64,000 bases of DNA, taken from Mycolicibacterium litorale. Lineage in GTDB: Bacteria > Actinomycetota > Actinomycetes > Mycobacteriales > Mycobacteriaceae. The translations under genes were made by a program, and so were the position numbers. Positions 54,790 to 62,921 of this stretch are shown in pieces. A model generated the notes under the pieces. It was not told the DNA's origin. It ran no database searches and was given only the letters and a program-made list of their open reading frames with translations. How positions within the stretch are numbered: position 1 is the stretch's first letter; each line of letters opens with the position of its first letter. The stretch spans positions 5,890,001 to 5,954,000 of the forward strand of contig CP019882.1 in NCBI GenBank assembly GCA_002007745.1. The letters run 5' to 3'.

Positions 54790-56180
54790 ACGGCTACCGC
54801 CGCACCGTCCCAGCGGGGGTCGGCCGCCGCCGCGCACCGCTGCCCCGCCGTAAGCACCATCGTGTGGCTACTACGGGCCCCAAATTCGGCCAGTTCACGT
54901 CCTTCCCGTTGCGCGACACCGTCGGCATCGAGCTGCCACCGCCCATCGGTCAGCGCCGCGGCCATGGTGGTCTCGGCCGGGTCGCCGATCACCTGCGCCA
55001 GCACCTGGACATTCCACGGCACCTGGTGGTGCCCACCAGGGGTGGCTCCGAGCAGCCACCCCTTCGGCGCCTGAACTCCCCAGGCGTGCAGTGTGGTTAA
55101 CGGCCGTCGGCCCGGAAGCGGACTGTTGGCATGATCGGGCTCGAAGGTGAACCCACGGCCCGCACGGTTGGACAGCACCAGGTCATAACCGCCCACAACT
55201 AGGCCACTCCCGTACTGCGGGAAGGACAGTGAATGCACCACCACGACAGCGTTACCGTCACTGTCCACGGCGGCGACGGTCGAGGTGCCTTCCTGCCGAC
55301 TCGGCAGATCAAGTTTTCCCGCAGTCAGGGCGGCCAGACTCTCGCGGACATCCCCAGGGCCAACCTGGGCTGGGATGCGTCCCGCGAGGCTATGGGTGAG
55401 GGCCGGGCCATATGTCGGTGCGTTGGTCGCCCAGACCGGACCCGCCGCCGTCTGCACGCGGTGCGCAGGTTCCTCGTCCACCTGGACGGAACACAGGTCG
55501 GCAGCCGTCAGCACACCCCCCGCGTTCTGGACCCTGCTCACCACTGCGTCACCCAGCGGGCCATCGAACAGCGCCGGGCCCCGGGTGACGAACTCCTGGA
55601 GTGCACGGGCAAGACCGGGCAGTATCACCAGATCGCCTGCGCGGTGGGCGCCGTCGACCGGCGAGTAAGCGCAGCCGCCGGGCTGGTACCGGTGCAGCAG
55701 GTCCCGGGATTCCTGCTCCAAGAGGGCGTTCATCGGCGACCACCACACGCCCCGGCGGGCGAGGTCGATAGCGGGGGCAGCGAGGCGCTGGAGCGACATC
55801 CGTCCCCGGTCGGCGAGCCGGGCGTACCCGGCCGGTGCCCCCGGCACCCCCACCGCCAGTGGTCCGGTGGCAGCCAGGTCCCAACCGGCAGCCTGGGCAG
55901 CCTGCCACAACCCTTCCGAGGCGCCCCCGATCGACACGACCGAGGTAGGGGTGTCGGCGCCTGCGGTGACGCAGAGCGCCACGACGTCGCCGGCCAGCCC
56001 ACATTTCGACGGCAGGGCGACGGTCTCGGCGAGTGCGGCGGCCACCGCGGCGTCGAATGCGTTCCCGCCGTCCAGGAGCGCCGCCGCCCCGATAGCGGCG
56101 GCAGTACGCGAGCCCGCCGACACCGCGCCCCTGCTGCCCGTCGCGACGGCCCGTCGCGCAAGCAGCTCTAACGCGCTCAA
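54786..56180 (-). CDS. Gamma-glutamyltransferase-family Ntn hydrolase, compact and without signal peptide
   Basis: 464 residues from a TTG at 56180 that overlaps the VOC stop (TTGA); the longer upstream frame only shadows the VOC gene. GGT features: GGNAFDAAVAAALAE, VWWSPMNALL, and the autocatalytic threonine Thr299 in QEGTSTVAAVDSDGNAV followed by YGSGLVV. It is about 100 residues shorter than classical GGT and has no export signal, so a cytosolic acylase or amidohydrolase (as in oxamate amidohydrolase HpxW-type relatives) is more likely than glutathione transpeptidation. Confidence 0.82.
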   Translation of the reverse strand: MSALELLARRAVATGSRGAVSAGSRTAAAIGAAALLDGGNAFDAAVAAALAETVALPSKCGLAGDVVALCVTAGADTPTSVVSIGGASEGLWQAAQAAGWDLAATGPLAVGVPGAPAGYARLADRGRMSLQRLAAPAIDLARRGVWWSPMNALLEQESRDLLHRYQPGGCAYSPVDGAHRAGDLVILPGLARALQEFVTRGPALFDGPLGDAVVSRVQNAGGVLTAADLCSVQVDEEPAHRVQTAAGPVWATNAPTYGPALTHSLAGRIPAQVGPGDVRESLAALTAGKLDLPSRQEGTSTVAAVDSDGNAVVVVHSLSFPQYGSGLVVGGYDLVLSNRAGRGFTFEPDHANSPLPGRRPLTTLHAWGVQAPKGWLLGATPGGHHQVPWNVQVLAQVIGDPAETTMAAALTDGRWQLDADGVAQREGRELAEFGARSSHTMVLTAGQRCAAAADPRWDGAAVAV

Positions 56181-56614
56181 GACGCAAGCTGGCTGGGCCC
56201 GTAGTGCCGCAGCTCGATCACGTGGCCGTCGGGGTCGGTGACGTAGACCAGGTCGGCAGGACCACGGGCACCCCACCGCCGGTACGGACCTTCGATCTTT
56301 TCGAACTTGCCAGACTGTGCGAGCTCGAGCAGGTCCACCGGTTCGATCTCGACGGCGAAGTGGGAGACGTTGGTGCCAGTCGCGGCCCGGCGCGCATCCA
56401 GGTCGATGATCGTCCCGGGGCATATCTCCACTGACGGGAAGGGCACAGTGCCGGCCCGGAACTCCTCGAGACGGTGGACGAGGAACCCGAACTTCTCCAC
56501 GTACCAGTCGATTGACGCCTCCGGGTCGGCGACGCGAAGCACGATGTGGTCCAGCTGCTTGACGGATACGAGGCCTTGGCCGGTGGCGGCGATGTGCGAG
56601 TACGTCGAAGTCAT
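56177..56614 (-). CDS. VOC (glyoxalase/dioxygenase) superfamily protein
   Basis: 145 residues from the ATG at 56614. Candidate metal ligands lie in the expected places: QLDHIVLRV, NVSHFAVEIEP, and VTDPDGHVIELRHYG at the end. The single vicinal-oxygen-chelate unit could be a lyase, an isomerase or part of an extradiol dioxygenase. It leads an operon with the Ntn hydrolase and aspartate dehydrogenase. Its upstream region carries site B of the TTGTATCCAA motif, 9 bases from the start. Confidence 0.85.
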   Translation of the reverse strand: MTSTYSHIAATGQGLVSVKQLDHIVLRVADPEASIDWYVEKFGFLVHRLEEFRAGTVPFPSVEICPGTIIDLDARRAATGTNVSHFAVEIEPVDLLELAQSGKFEKIEGPYRRWGARGPADLVYVTDPDGHVIELRHYGPSQLAS

Positions 56615-56622
56615 GTTGTTTT

Positions 56623-56632
56623 TTGTATCCAA
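56623..56632. promoter_or_regulatory. Catabolic regulon site B (VOC-Ntn hydrolase operon)
   Basis: TTGTATCCAA, 9-18 bases upstream of the VOC ATG, in the 126-base region shared with the divergent gntR gene. So close to the start it would block initiation if a repressor is bound. Confidence 0.55.
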
Positions 56633-56723
56633 GACTTGTTACGGACGACCGGCGGAGTTGATTACGTTGACGTTTCAAGGCCGCGACCCCAGAGGAAGTA
56701 TGGGTAATCTGCTGGCAAGCGCT

Positions 56724-56734
56724 GTTGGTATCCA
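56724..56734. promoter_or_regulatory. Catabolic regulon site C (gntR autoregulation)
   Basis: TTGGTATCCAA, a perfect TTGG/CCAA inverted repeat with a 3-base centre, 7-17 bases before the gntR ATG. It is the most symmetrical of the five sites and fits FCD-GntR operators, which commonly read TNGTNNNACNA-like. Confidence 0.6.
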
Positions 56735-56740
56735 ATAGCC

Positions 56741-57445
56741 ATGGCACTGAGTCGGGAGATTGCACCGCATATGACCTCGGTAGGTAGCCGACATCGGTCG
56801 CTGCGCGACGAGACTGTCGACGAGCTGCGTCGGTTGATCCTCAACGGCGAGCTCGCCCCAGGCGAGCGCCTGAACGAGTTCAGCATCTCTGAGCGTCTTG
56901 GAGTCTCGCGGTTTCCGGTGCGTGAGGCCTTCCGTCGCCTCGAGGCCGAGGGGCTCGTTCAATCGACGCCCCGCCGCGGAGTGCGAGTGGTCGAACTCGA
57001 CCAGCACGAACTCGATGTGGTCCGCGATATGAGGGTGGCGTTGGAGCTGATTGCGGTGCGCCACGCCGTGACTCAGGGTCAGCCGCAAACGCGCGACGCG
57101 CTGCGCAAGATACTCGACGAGGGTAACCAGGCGGCCGAGGGTGGTGACCGCGAGGTGCTCGACGAACTCAACGACAAGTTCCACACGGTACTGGGTGAGG
57201 CCAGTGGGTCACGATTCCTGGCCGACACCTTGCGCGCGGTGCGCAACCAGTCCCATCACCTCGTCGGCGGCAAGAGCACCGCGATCGGCCACTCATGGGA
57301 CGAACATTCGGCGATCATCACCGCAGTACTCGATGAGGACGCCGAGCTGGCGATGATGCTCATGCGGCGACACCTCAAGAGTCGACACACCAACCAGGGC
57401 GGCCTACACGCCGATGCTCTCGAACCGGATCCGGTGTCGCCGTGA
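56741..57445 (+). CDS. GntR family regulator (FCD subfamily), likely master regulator of the catabolic island
   Basis: 234 residues from the ATG at 56741. The winged helix (about 18-85) has DELRRLILNGELAPGERLNE and LGVSRFPVREAFRRLEAEGL, and the helical FCD domain (about 95-220) includes ELNDKFHTVLGEASG with the metal-type Asp/His residues. It is the only plus-strand gene between 47.4 and 61.8 kb, and the shared TTGTATCCAA motif occurs before it and before each of the three operons. FCD regulators usually repress until a carboxylate substrate or intermediate binds. Confidence 0.92.
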   Translation: MALSREIAPHMTSVGSRHRSLRDETVDELRRLILNGELAPGERLNEFSISERLGVSRFPVREAFRRLEAEGLVQSTPRRGVRVVELDQHELDVVRDMRVALELIAVRHAVTQGQPQTRDALRKILDEGNQAAEGGDREVLDELNDKFHTVLGEASGSRFLADTLRAVRNQSHHLVGGKSTAIGHSWDEHSAIITAVLDEDAELAMMLMRRHLKSRHTNQGGLHADALEPDPVSP

Positions 57446-57458
57446 GCAATTCCGCAGG

Positions 57459-58103
57459 TTAGTTCTCGTCTGAGCCGAACGCGAAGAGCCGCTGCCCGGC
57501 GGGCAGTATCCGCGCTGGACCGCAGTAACGGTGGGCCGCCACCAGATAGTGTTCGTCCCGGTGCAGGTCCACGCTTTCGAACGAACTGGTTGCGAATAGA
57601 GCGAGGACCTCGTCGGCATCATCGAGCCGTGGCGGGTAGCTTGTCCACACCACCATCGCGCCGGGGCGGCACATGTGGGACAGGACAGTCACCGTCCGGG
57701 AGGCGTCGGCCAGCGTGATGTTGGCGAACACACCGCCGAGCAGGAGCAGATCGGCAGGCACTGCGCCGGTGTAGACGTCTGTGGTGCCCGCGTCCGCTAC
57801 CACCACCTCGACGTCTTTCAGACGGGTACTGCCCAGTGCCCCATGCATAAACGATGCGTTAAGCGGATCCTGCTCGACCATTCGGGCCGAGACGTCAGCC
57901 CCGCGGGGATGCCGGATCAGTACGGGTAGCAGATCTCGGGATTGTCCGGCGCAAATGCTGACCGCTTTCAATGGACCGGGCGAAGCCGCATCCAAAGCCC
58001 GGATGAGGAAGTCCTGGACTACTTCGAGGCGGTCCGTGTGCGACGACTCGAGATCGTCGTACTGTGCATGCCACGAGTACCACGTCTGCGCAGGATGCGT
58101 CAC
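57459..58103 (-). CDS. SAM-dependent methyltransferase-like protein
   Basis: 214 residues from a GTG at 58103 overlapping the previous stop (GTGA). The fold shows a degenerate SAM motif (LKAVSICAGQSRDLLPVL), an acidic strand-2 end (ARMVEQDPLNASF), VVVADAGTTD, and a motif IV-like region (ADLLLLGGVFANI). The glycine-rich loop is SICAGQSRD rather than ExGxGxG, so it may bind SAM weakly or have drifted to another role. Last gene of the Rieske operon, probably modifying the substrate or a product. Confidence 0.68.
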   Translation of the reverse strand: MTHPAQTWYSWHAQYDDLESSHTDRLEVVQDFLIRALDAASPGPLKAVSICAGQSRDLLPVLIRHPRGADVSARMVEQDPLNASFMHGALGSTRLKDVEVVVADAGTTDVYTGAVPADLLLLGGVFANITLADASRTVTVLSHMCRPGAMVVWTSYPPRLDDADEVLALFATSSFESVDLHRDEHYLVAAHRYCGPARILPAGQRLFAFGSDEN

Positions 58104-58438
58104 CTGGAGTCTGCGCCGGCGGTTTCCCCGCCGTCCAAGCTCAGGCGTTGCAACCGGTCCTCCGCGGTGCCTTCGATGACGCACTCCAGTTGTCGCGCGG
58201 ACAGCGCACCCATGCCATCCAGGGCCTTCGCGGCCACGTGCTCAACCTCGAATGCTGCCATCGACTCGAAGGTCGCCTCCAGCACCAGATGGTGGAGGCC
58301 TCCGAACGCGGGTGCCCAGATTGAGTACGGCGTGAGCCCCGCCTGGACGCGCAGCGCGTTCTTCTCGCGCTCGGCAGCCGTGAAGGTGGGCAAAGTGCCG
58401 AATTTCAGATTGCGCAGGATCTGGTGACGGTAGGTCAA
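58100..58438 (-). CDS. Small protein, possibly NIPSNAP-like dimeric alpha-beta barrel
   Basis: 112 residues from a TTG at 58438 with an ideal aggag site 6 bases before it. Length and pattern (hydrophobic strands HHLVLEATFESMAAF and helix-forming ALSARQLECVIEGTAED) are like small ferredoxin-fold dimers of the NIPSNAP/Dabb type, but no diagnostic motif is present. Such proteins often act as monooxygenase or ring-opening helpers in aromatic pathways. It sits between the SnoaL-like and methyltransferase-like genes, tightly packed. Confidence 0.55.
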   Translation of the reverse strand: MTYRHQILRNLKFGTLPTFTAAEREKNALRVQAGLTPYSIWAPAFGGLHHLVLEATFESMAAFEVEHVAAKALDGMGALSARQLECVIEGTAEDRLQRLSLDGGETAGADSR

Positions 58439-58450
58439 TGCAACTCCTGT

Positions 58451-58965
58451 TCAAGGTGTTTCGACATGTGGCACGGCCACCCAGCCCTTGTCGAACGGGG
58501 TCGTAAAGTGGTTGTGGACCCGCATGTGGGAGACCAGCCACTGGCCCTCCACTCGCCGGAAATCATTGTCGTAGGAACCCGCTATCCACAGCGGCTGGTC
58601 CCCCGGTACGTGCAGGCCTGAAAATACATGAACTGACCTCTGGCCGTGTCACCGGTGATCTCGATGGCGGGGTTGGTGACGAAGTGCGCGGAAAACGGCA
58701 TGCGCTCGACATTGCGGTCGAACTTCTTGACCAGCGCGGGTCTACCGACGGCTGCCCAGTCCGGATTCCCGTGCGGACCGACACTTTGCCATCGGCCGTC
58801 CTCGGTAAACAGCCGTGCCACCTTGATGCCCTTGTCCACCTTGGCATCTGCCGCAGCCATATAGCTGACCATCAGGCCGTGGATAGCTTCGCGTGACTCG
58901 AGATCATCTAACCGCGCCAGCAGTGTAGTCAGCGCGCCGGTGGGGATCTCCGTCGTGTCAGACAT
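58451..58965 (-). pseudogene. SnoaL-like (NTF2 fold) protein, frameshifted in this sequence
   Basis: ATG at 58965, overlapping the Rieske stop by 8 bases. The first frame (LDDLESREAIHGLMVSYMAA, GIKVARLFTEDGRWQSVGPH, ITGDTARGQFMYF) is an SnoaL_4-like domain and breaks at a TAG. Adding one base to the A4 run at 58621-58624 continues it as SGLHVPGDQPLWIAGSYDND ... HFTTPFDKGW and gives about 171 residues ending at 58451. SnoaL-like proteins next to Rieske oxygenases often take the place of the small beta subunit of ring-hydroxylating dioxygenases, and that is the likely role here. Confidence 0.78.
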
Positions 58966-60190
58966 CGTGTGTCAGCGCCTTTCGGTAGCGCTCGATGAGC
59001 CACTGGTTGAGTTGAGGGATATTGGACTCCATCCAGGACAGCGGTCCGCGGGGTGCGTACCGCGAGCGCAGTCCCTGCTGCAACGCGGCAGTGGTCACCG
59101 CGTCCTGATGTATCGCGAGAGCTTTGCGTTCGGTGAACCTTTCGTAAGCCTCGTGGAAGCCTGGCTCTTCTACCGCCGACTTGGGGTACAGGTTCACCCG
59201 GCGCAAGTCCATCGAGCCCGGCCCGGTCGGATGAATCATGGCCAACTGAACGAAGGTTGGCTGCAGAATGCTGAACAGCATGGGCGGAATCGAGGCGAAC
59301 ATGACGCGGCGCCGTTGTTCATCGGTGAGACCGGGGATGATCGCCGTGGTGCGCTTGCCGTCCGTGCTCGCCAGGCCGGCATTCTCGTCCAGGAGATAGG
59401 TCGGGTGCATCACCTGTCCGTCGCCCTCGTGGAAATCGTAGAAGCGCGCGTTCTTGGCCGGGGCGGCCTCGTGCACCCCGCGGTGTACATAACTGGTGTG
59501 GTACGGCTCGAGCGCATTGTCGTGGTGAATCTTCCAGTTCCACTGCTGGTTCGGGAACACTTGCGCAGGTAGGGCCACTAGGTCATCGAGCCCGAATGTC
59601 GAGAGCTCCTCATCGATCCGTGCCAGCGAGGATCCGAGGGGCTGCGCGTCGTCGTCGAAGTTGATGAGAATCAGACCGTGGAAGATCTCGTGCCGGATCT
59701 GGGGCAATCGGATCGTCTCGCGCAGTTGCTTGACCGGTACCGTCTCCGTCATCGAAGGGGCGGCCACCAGCCGGCCGTCCAGGGCGAACTGCCAGTTGTG
59801 GTACGGGCAGACCATTCGCCGTGAGTTCAGACATGGGCTGGCAGCATCACGGCCCTCACCTGCCAGCCCACCGAACAGTGGCTGCCCGCGGTGCTGGCAT
59901 ACCGCCGACATCACCCTGACGTCGCCAGAGAGATCCCGCAGGATCACGATGGGTTCATCAAGGATGGTGAGAGGCAACTGATCTCCTGGTTCGGGGATCT
60001 CGCTGACATGTCCGACGCACAGCCACTCACGACCGAAGATCGCTTCCTTCTCGAACTCCCAGAAGTCTTCGCCCGTGTACACCTCAGGTGGTAACAGCCG
60101 CGCGGTCGCTACCGGGTCGGTGCACTGGTCGACATCGTCGAGGACTCGCCTCGCCGCGTCGAGAGCAGCGGTGCTGAGCGGCCTGGCCAC
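58958..60190 (-). CDS. Rieske non-heme iron oxygenase, alpha subunit
   Basis: 410 residues from a GTG at 60190 with a strong gagaggag site. The Rieske cluster is C-x-H (Cys98, His100) and C-x2-H (Cys128, His131). The catalytic iron site is in NWKIHHDNALEPYHTSYVH with His231 and His236 and the bridging-type aspartate region before them. These enzymes add O2 to aromatic or related C-H bonds using electrons from a reductase, which is not encoded in the window. First gene of its operon; two TTGTATCCAA-type sites lie upstream. Confidence 0.95.
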   Translation of the reverse strand: MARPLSTAALDAARRVLDDVDQCTDPVATARLLPPEVYTGEDFWEFEKEAIFGREWLCVGHVSEIPEPGDQLPLTILDEPIVILRDLSGDVRVMSAVCQHRGQPLFGGLAGEGRDAASPCLNSRRMVCPYHNWQFALDGRLVAAPSMTETVPVKQLRETIRLPQIRHEIFHGLILINFDDDAQPLGSSLARIDEELSTFGLDDLVALPAQVFPNQQWNWKIHHDNALEPYHTSYVHRGVHEAAPAKNARFYDFHEGDGQVMHPTYLLDENAGLASTDGKRTTAIIPGLTDEQRRRVMFASIPPMLFSILQPTFVQLAMIHPTGPGSMDLRRVNLYPKSAVEEPGFHEAYERFTERKALAIHQDAVTTAALQQGLRSRYAPRGPLSWMESNIPQLNQWLIERYRKALTHDV

Positions 60191-60214
60191 CGATGTTCTC
60201 CTCTCGCAAGAATG

Positions 60215-60224
60215 TTGTATCCAA
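60215..60224. promoter_or_regulatory. Catabolic regulon site D (Rieske operon, proximal)
   Basis: TTGTATCCAA, 25-34 bases before the Rieske start; with flanks it forms GTTG-TATC-CAAC, a perfect 4-base inverted repeat. Confidence 0.6.
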
Positions 60225-60362
60225 CTTATCGGCAGCGTGTTACCAATACGTCACGCCGTGTCACGGTTCCGAAAAGCGGGTGCTATCTGGCGATTGACGC
60301 TAACCCCTGCCGCATCCGCTCCCCGGGTCATTGGCTTATCGCGGTGCCCATCCACCCAAATT

Positions 60363-60372
60363 ATGTATCCAA
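60363..60372. promoter_or_regulatory. Catabolic regulon site E (Rieske operon, distal)
   Basis: ATGTATCCAA, about 148 bases from site D and nine bases after the tetR stop; it could allow DNA looping or cooperative binding with site D. Confidence 0.45.
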
Positions 60373-60381
60373 CAGCCACAA

Positions 60382-60996
60382 TCACCCGCTGGCCGCTACC
60401 CGGAGCCAGACCTCTGTGCAGGCAATCCTCGCGCGGCGCAGTTCGGCATCGGAGATCCGCGAGCCCTGGTAGAAACTGCGCTCGATCATCCAGCACAGAG
60501 CCCGTGCGATATCGGCGGTGGCGTCGGACCGCTCACCCGCGGTCGGGTCCATGTGGTGCAGGATCTCGATGATCGCGCCAGTGAAGATGTCGGCGGTCAC
60601 GGCCCACAGGGTGTCGATCTCGGACACCGACGAGGCGAGGTCGATCGCTGCCCGCATCACCACTCCATGCTCGAGCCAGAGCGCCTCAGTTCTGGCCATG
60701 GCCTCGTCGATGGCGTTCACACCTCGTGCCGCGTCCTGCGCCGCGGCGCGCGACTTCTCCCGCAATGCCTCCACCGTCCGGGCAACCAGCGCGGTGACGA
60801 CAGCTTCCTTGGATCCGAAATAGAAGTACAGCGATCCGCGCGTGATGCCCGCGCCAGTTGCGATGTCGGCGATGGTGATCGCGTCGTATCCCTGCTCGCC
60901 GAGCAGCCGTTCGGCGGTGTCGAGTATGGCCTGCTCGCGCCGGTCCCCCTTGGTGGGTGCGGCGGCACGTCGGCGCGGCTGCGACTGCGTCGGCAT
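60382..60996 (-). CDS. TetR/AcrR family regulator
   Basis: 204 residues, with the helix-turn-helix at about 20-65 (ILDTAERLLGEQGYDAITIA, ITRGSLYFYFGSKEAVV) and a TetR_C-like domain. Two bases after the SDR stop, so the SDR and regulator are one operon, and the regulator most likely controls it. An 8-base palindrome (CAACGTTG, 61896-61903) lies upstream of the SDR. It is on the same strand as the Rieske operon 191 bases downstream and could also affect that. Confidence 0.92.
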   Translation of the reverse strand: MPTQSQPRRRAAAPTKGDRREQAILDTAERLLGEQGYDAITIADIATGAGITRGSLYFYFGSKEAVVTALVARTVEALREKSRAAAQDAARGVNAIDEAMARTEALWLEHGVVMRAAIDLASSVSEIDTLWAVTADIFTGAIIEILHHMDPTAGERSDATADIARALCWMIERSFYQGSRISDAELRRARIACTEVWLRVAASG

Positions 60997-60998
60997 GG

Positions 60999-61847
60999 CT
61001 AGCCGGCCGCTATCTGATGCCCGTCGGGGAAGTCGGTTGTGCGAGAGAGGGGTTCCCAGTTGTCGATCTCCCGGTCGACGGCTGCCCTGGCCGCCCTGAT
61101 GAGCCGCAGCGCGTCCGAGCCCAGCACCAGGTGGCGCGGCGGGTCGGTGGACTCCAGGATCTGCAACACCGCGTCGGCGGCCTTTGCGGGATCGCCGAGC
61201 TGGTTGCCGCTCGCCTGCAGGCGGGCTTCCCGGATGGGAGCGAAGATCTCGTCATAGTCGGCGATGGTCCGCTCTGCGCGCCTCATCGAGCGTCCGGCCC
61301 AGTCGGTGCGGAACGAGCCGGGCTCAATCGCGGTGACCTGGATGCCCAGCGGAGCCACCTCCTTGGCAAGACTTTCCAGCATGCCCTCCAGCGCGAACTT
61401 GCTGGCGCAGTAAGCGGTCAGGCCCGCAGGCGCCATCATTCCGCCCATCGAGGTCACCGCCATGAGGTGGCCGCGGCGCCGTTCGCGCATGTACGGCAGG
61501 ACGGCTTGAAGCGTGGCCGCGACACCAAACACGTTGGTGTCGAACTGGGCTCGCAGCTCGCTCAATGCGGTCTCTTCGAAGACACCTTCGAGCCCGTAGC
61601 CCGCGTTGGCGATCACCACATCGATCGGGCCGACGGTCGACTCGACGTCCCGGACTGTGGCGAAGACGGCCGACTCATCGGTGACGTCGAGCAGCCGGCC
61701 ATGAGCGTTGGCCGCTAGAGCATCGAAGGACTCCAGATCTGCTTGGCGTCGGACGGTACCCACCACCGTGTGCCCGGCAGCCAGCGCGCCTTCGGCGAAT
61801 GCCCGCCCCAGCCCGCTGCTCACACCCGTTATCAGGATCGTCTTCAA
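60999..61847 (-). CDS. SDR family oxidoreductase
   Basis: 282 residues with an intact classical SDR core: TGVSSGLG near residue 8, NAGYGLEG, the catalytic serine in VTSMGGMM and YCASK. The long C-terminus (about 190-282, FAPIREARLQASGNQLGDPA) is typical of the retinol-dehydrogenase-like SDR clade acting on lipophilic alcohols. First gene of an operon with the TetR regulator 2 bases downstream, a common self-contained detoxification unit. Confidence 0.9.
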   Translation of the reverse strand: MKTILITGVSSGLGRAFAEGALAAGHTVVGTVRRQADLESFDALAANAHGRLLDVTDESAVFATVRDVESTVGPIDVVIANAGYGLEGVFEETALSELRAQFDTNVFGVAATLQAVLPYMRERRRGHLMAVTSMGGMMAPAGLTAYCASKFALEGMLESLAKEVAPLGIQVTAIEPGSFRTDWAGRSMRRAERTIADYDEIFAPIREARLQASGNQLGDPAKAADAVLQILESTDPPRHLVLGSDALRLIRAARAAVDREIDNWEPLSRTTDFPDGHQIAAG

Positions 61848-61895
61848 TCAGCACCTCCTCGGATCGACTCTCACCAACCAGGCTAACAACAAAAT

Positions 61896-61903
61896 CAACG
61901 TTG
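61896..61903. promoter_or_regulatory. Small palindrome upstream of SDR-tetR operon
   Basis: CAACGTTG, within ATCAACGTTGTGT, 49 bases before the SDR start. A plausible but short TetR operator. Confidence 0.25.
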
Positions 61904-61930
61904 TGTCGATTTAAGTCGGCATCGCGTCGA

Positions 61931-62809
61931 TTATCTGCGGGCCGGCGGGTGCCCATCGCCGCTGATCTCCTGCTCCCCGCCCAACCACGCCCGGCGGGTG
62001 GGTTCAATGACCAAGTCATTGGCATGGTTCATCACGTTGTCAGCCCATAGACCCGTGACGGCCACCGCCAGTTGCGGCCACCAGTTCGCGGCCACACTCG
62101 ACACCTGGCGAATGGGGATTCCGCTGGCCACCGCCGCGAAGTGCAACCAGACATCATCGGCGTGCGGACACACCGCGAGGAAAGCGGCGCCGCGGCGGCG
62201 CAATACCGACAAGAGTTCGGGCGGATAGGCTACACCGGAGACACCCGTGGCGAACACCCGATCGGAGGGTTCGCTGGTTGTGCACATCGGCCATGTCGAG
62301 TAAGGCTCCTCCGAGCGTATCCGCGCACGGTAAGCGGTGACCTCGCGCCGGCGATGCGCGGCCATCAACCCGGCCAGCCAGTTCCGCGGGTAGTAGACGT
62401 CGTCATCGGCGGTGACCAGGGTGCGCACCGGCTCCGCCGCCATGACGTAGGGGAAGTACTTGTTGTGCGGGCCGAAGTCCCCGCAGTGGTTGATCTCCAG
62501 TCCGCGCCGGGCCAGGCGCCGCAGCGTGCGGGGCGGCTTGGAAACCGCGGCTTCGTCGGCCAACCAGAGGATTACCCGCCGAGGACGTTCGGCACCGCGC
62601 CCGATCGTCTCAACCGTCTTCCATACCGTGCGAATCCGTACGCCGTGACTGGCCAGCGAGACATCGACATCGCAGTCGCCGACGACGGGCTCCTTGGACC
62701 GAAGGTTGACCACGCGGAGCCACCAGACGTACCCGGTGAGCTGGAAGGGGAACAGGATCCATCGAAGCGGCCCACCCGGAAAGGCCCCGTCGTTCGTCAC
62801 CTTCGGCAT
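61931..62809 (-). CDS. GT-A type glycosyltransferase-like protein
   Basis: 292 residues from the ATG at 62809, which is preceded by ggagggtgtcaggga. The central LVTADDDVYYPRNWL contains a DDD metal-nucleotide motif of GT-A enzymes, preceded by INHCGDFGPHNKYFPYV and followed by CPHADDVWLHFAAVASGI, where the second acidic motif may be the catalytic base. This pattern occurs in actinobacterial proteins of unknown acceptor. It may glycosylate a cell-envelope polymer. No sugar-nucleotide gene is adjacent. Confidence 0.7.
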   Translation of the reverse strand: MPKVTNDGAFPGGPLRWILFPFQLTGYVWWLRVVNLRSKEPVVGDCDVDVSLASHGVRIRTVWKTVETIGRGAERPRRVILWLADEAAVSKPPRTLRRLARRGLEINHCGDFGPHNKYFPYVMAAEPVRTLVTADDDVYYPRNWLAGLMAAHRRREVTAYRARIRSEEPYSTWPMCTTSEPSDRVFATGVSGVAYPPELLSVLRRRGAAFLAVCPHADDVWLHFAAVASGIPIRQVSSVAANWWPQLAVAVTGLWADNVMNHANDLVIEPTRRAWLGGEQEISGDGHPPARR

Positions 62810-62921
62810 TCCCTGACACCCTCCCGCGCCTACTGTGCCCACGCTGTTCGGCCGCCACGGTATAGCTTCGACGGCGTGGCGTCGCTCGGACTGTCAGTGG
62901 CCTTCGGCCGGGCGTTGTAAT

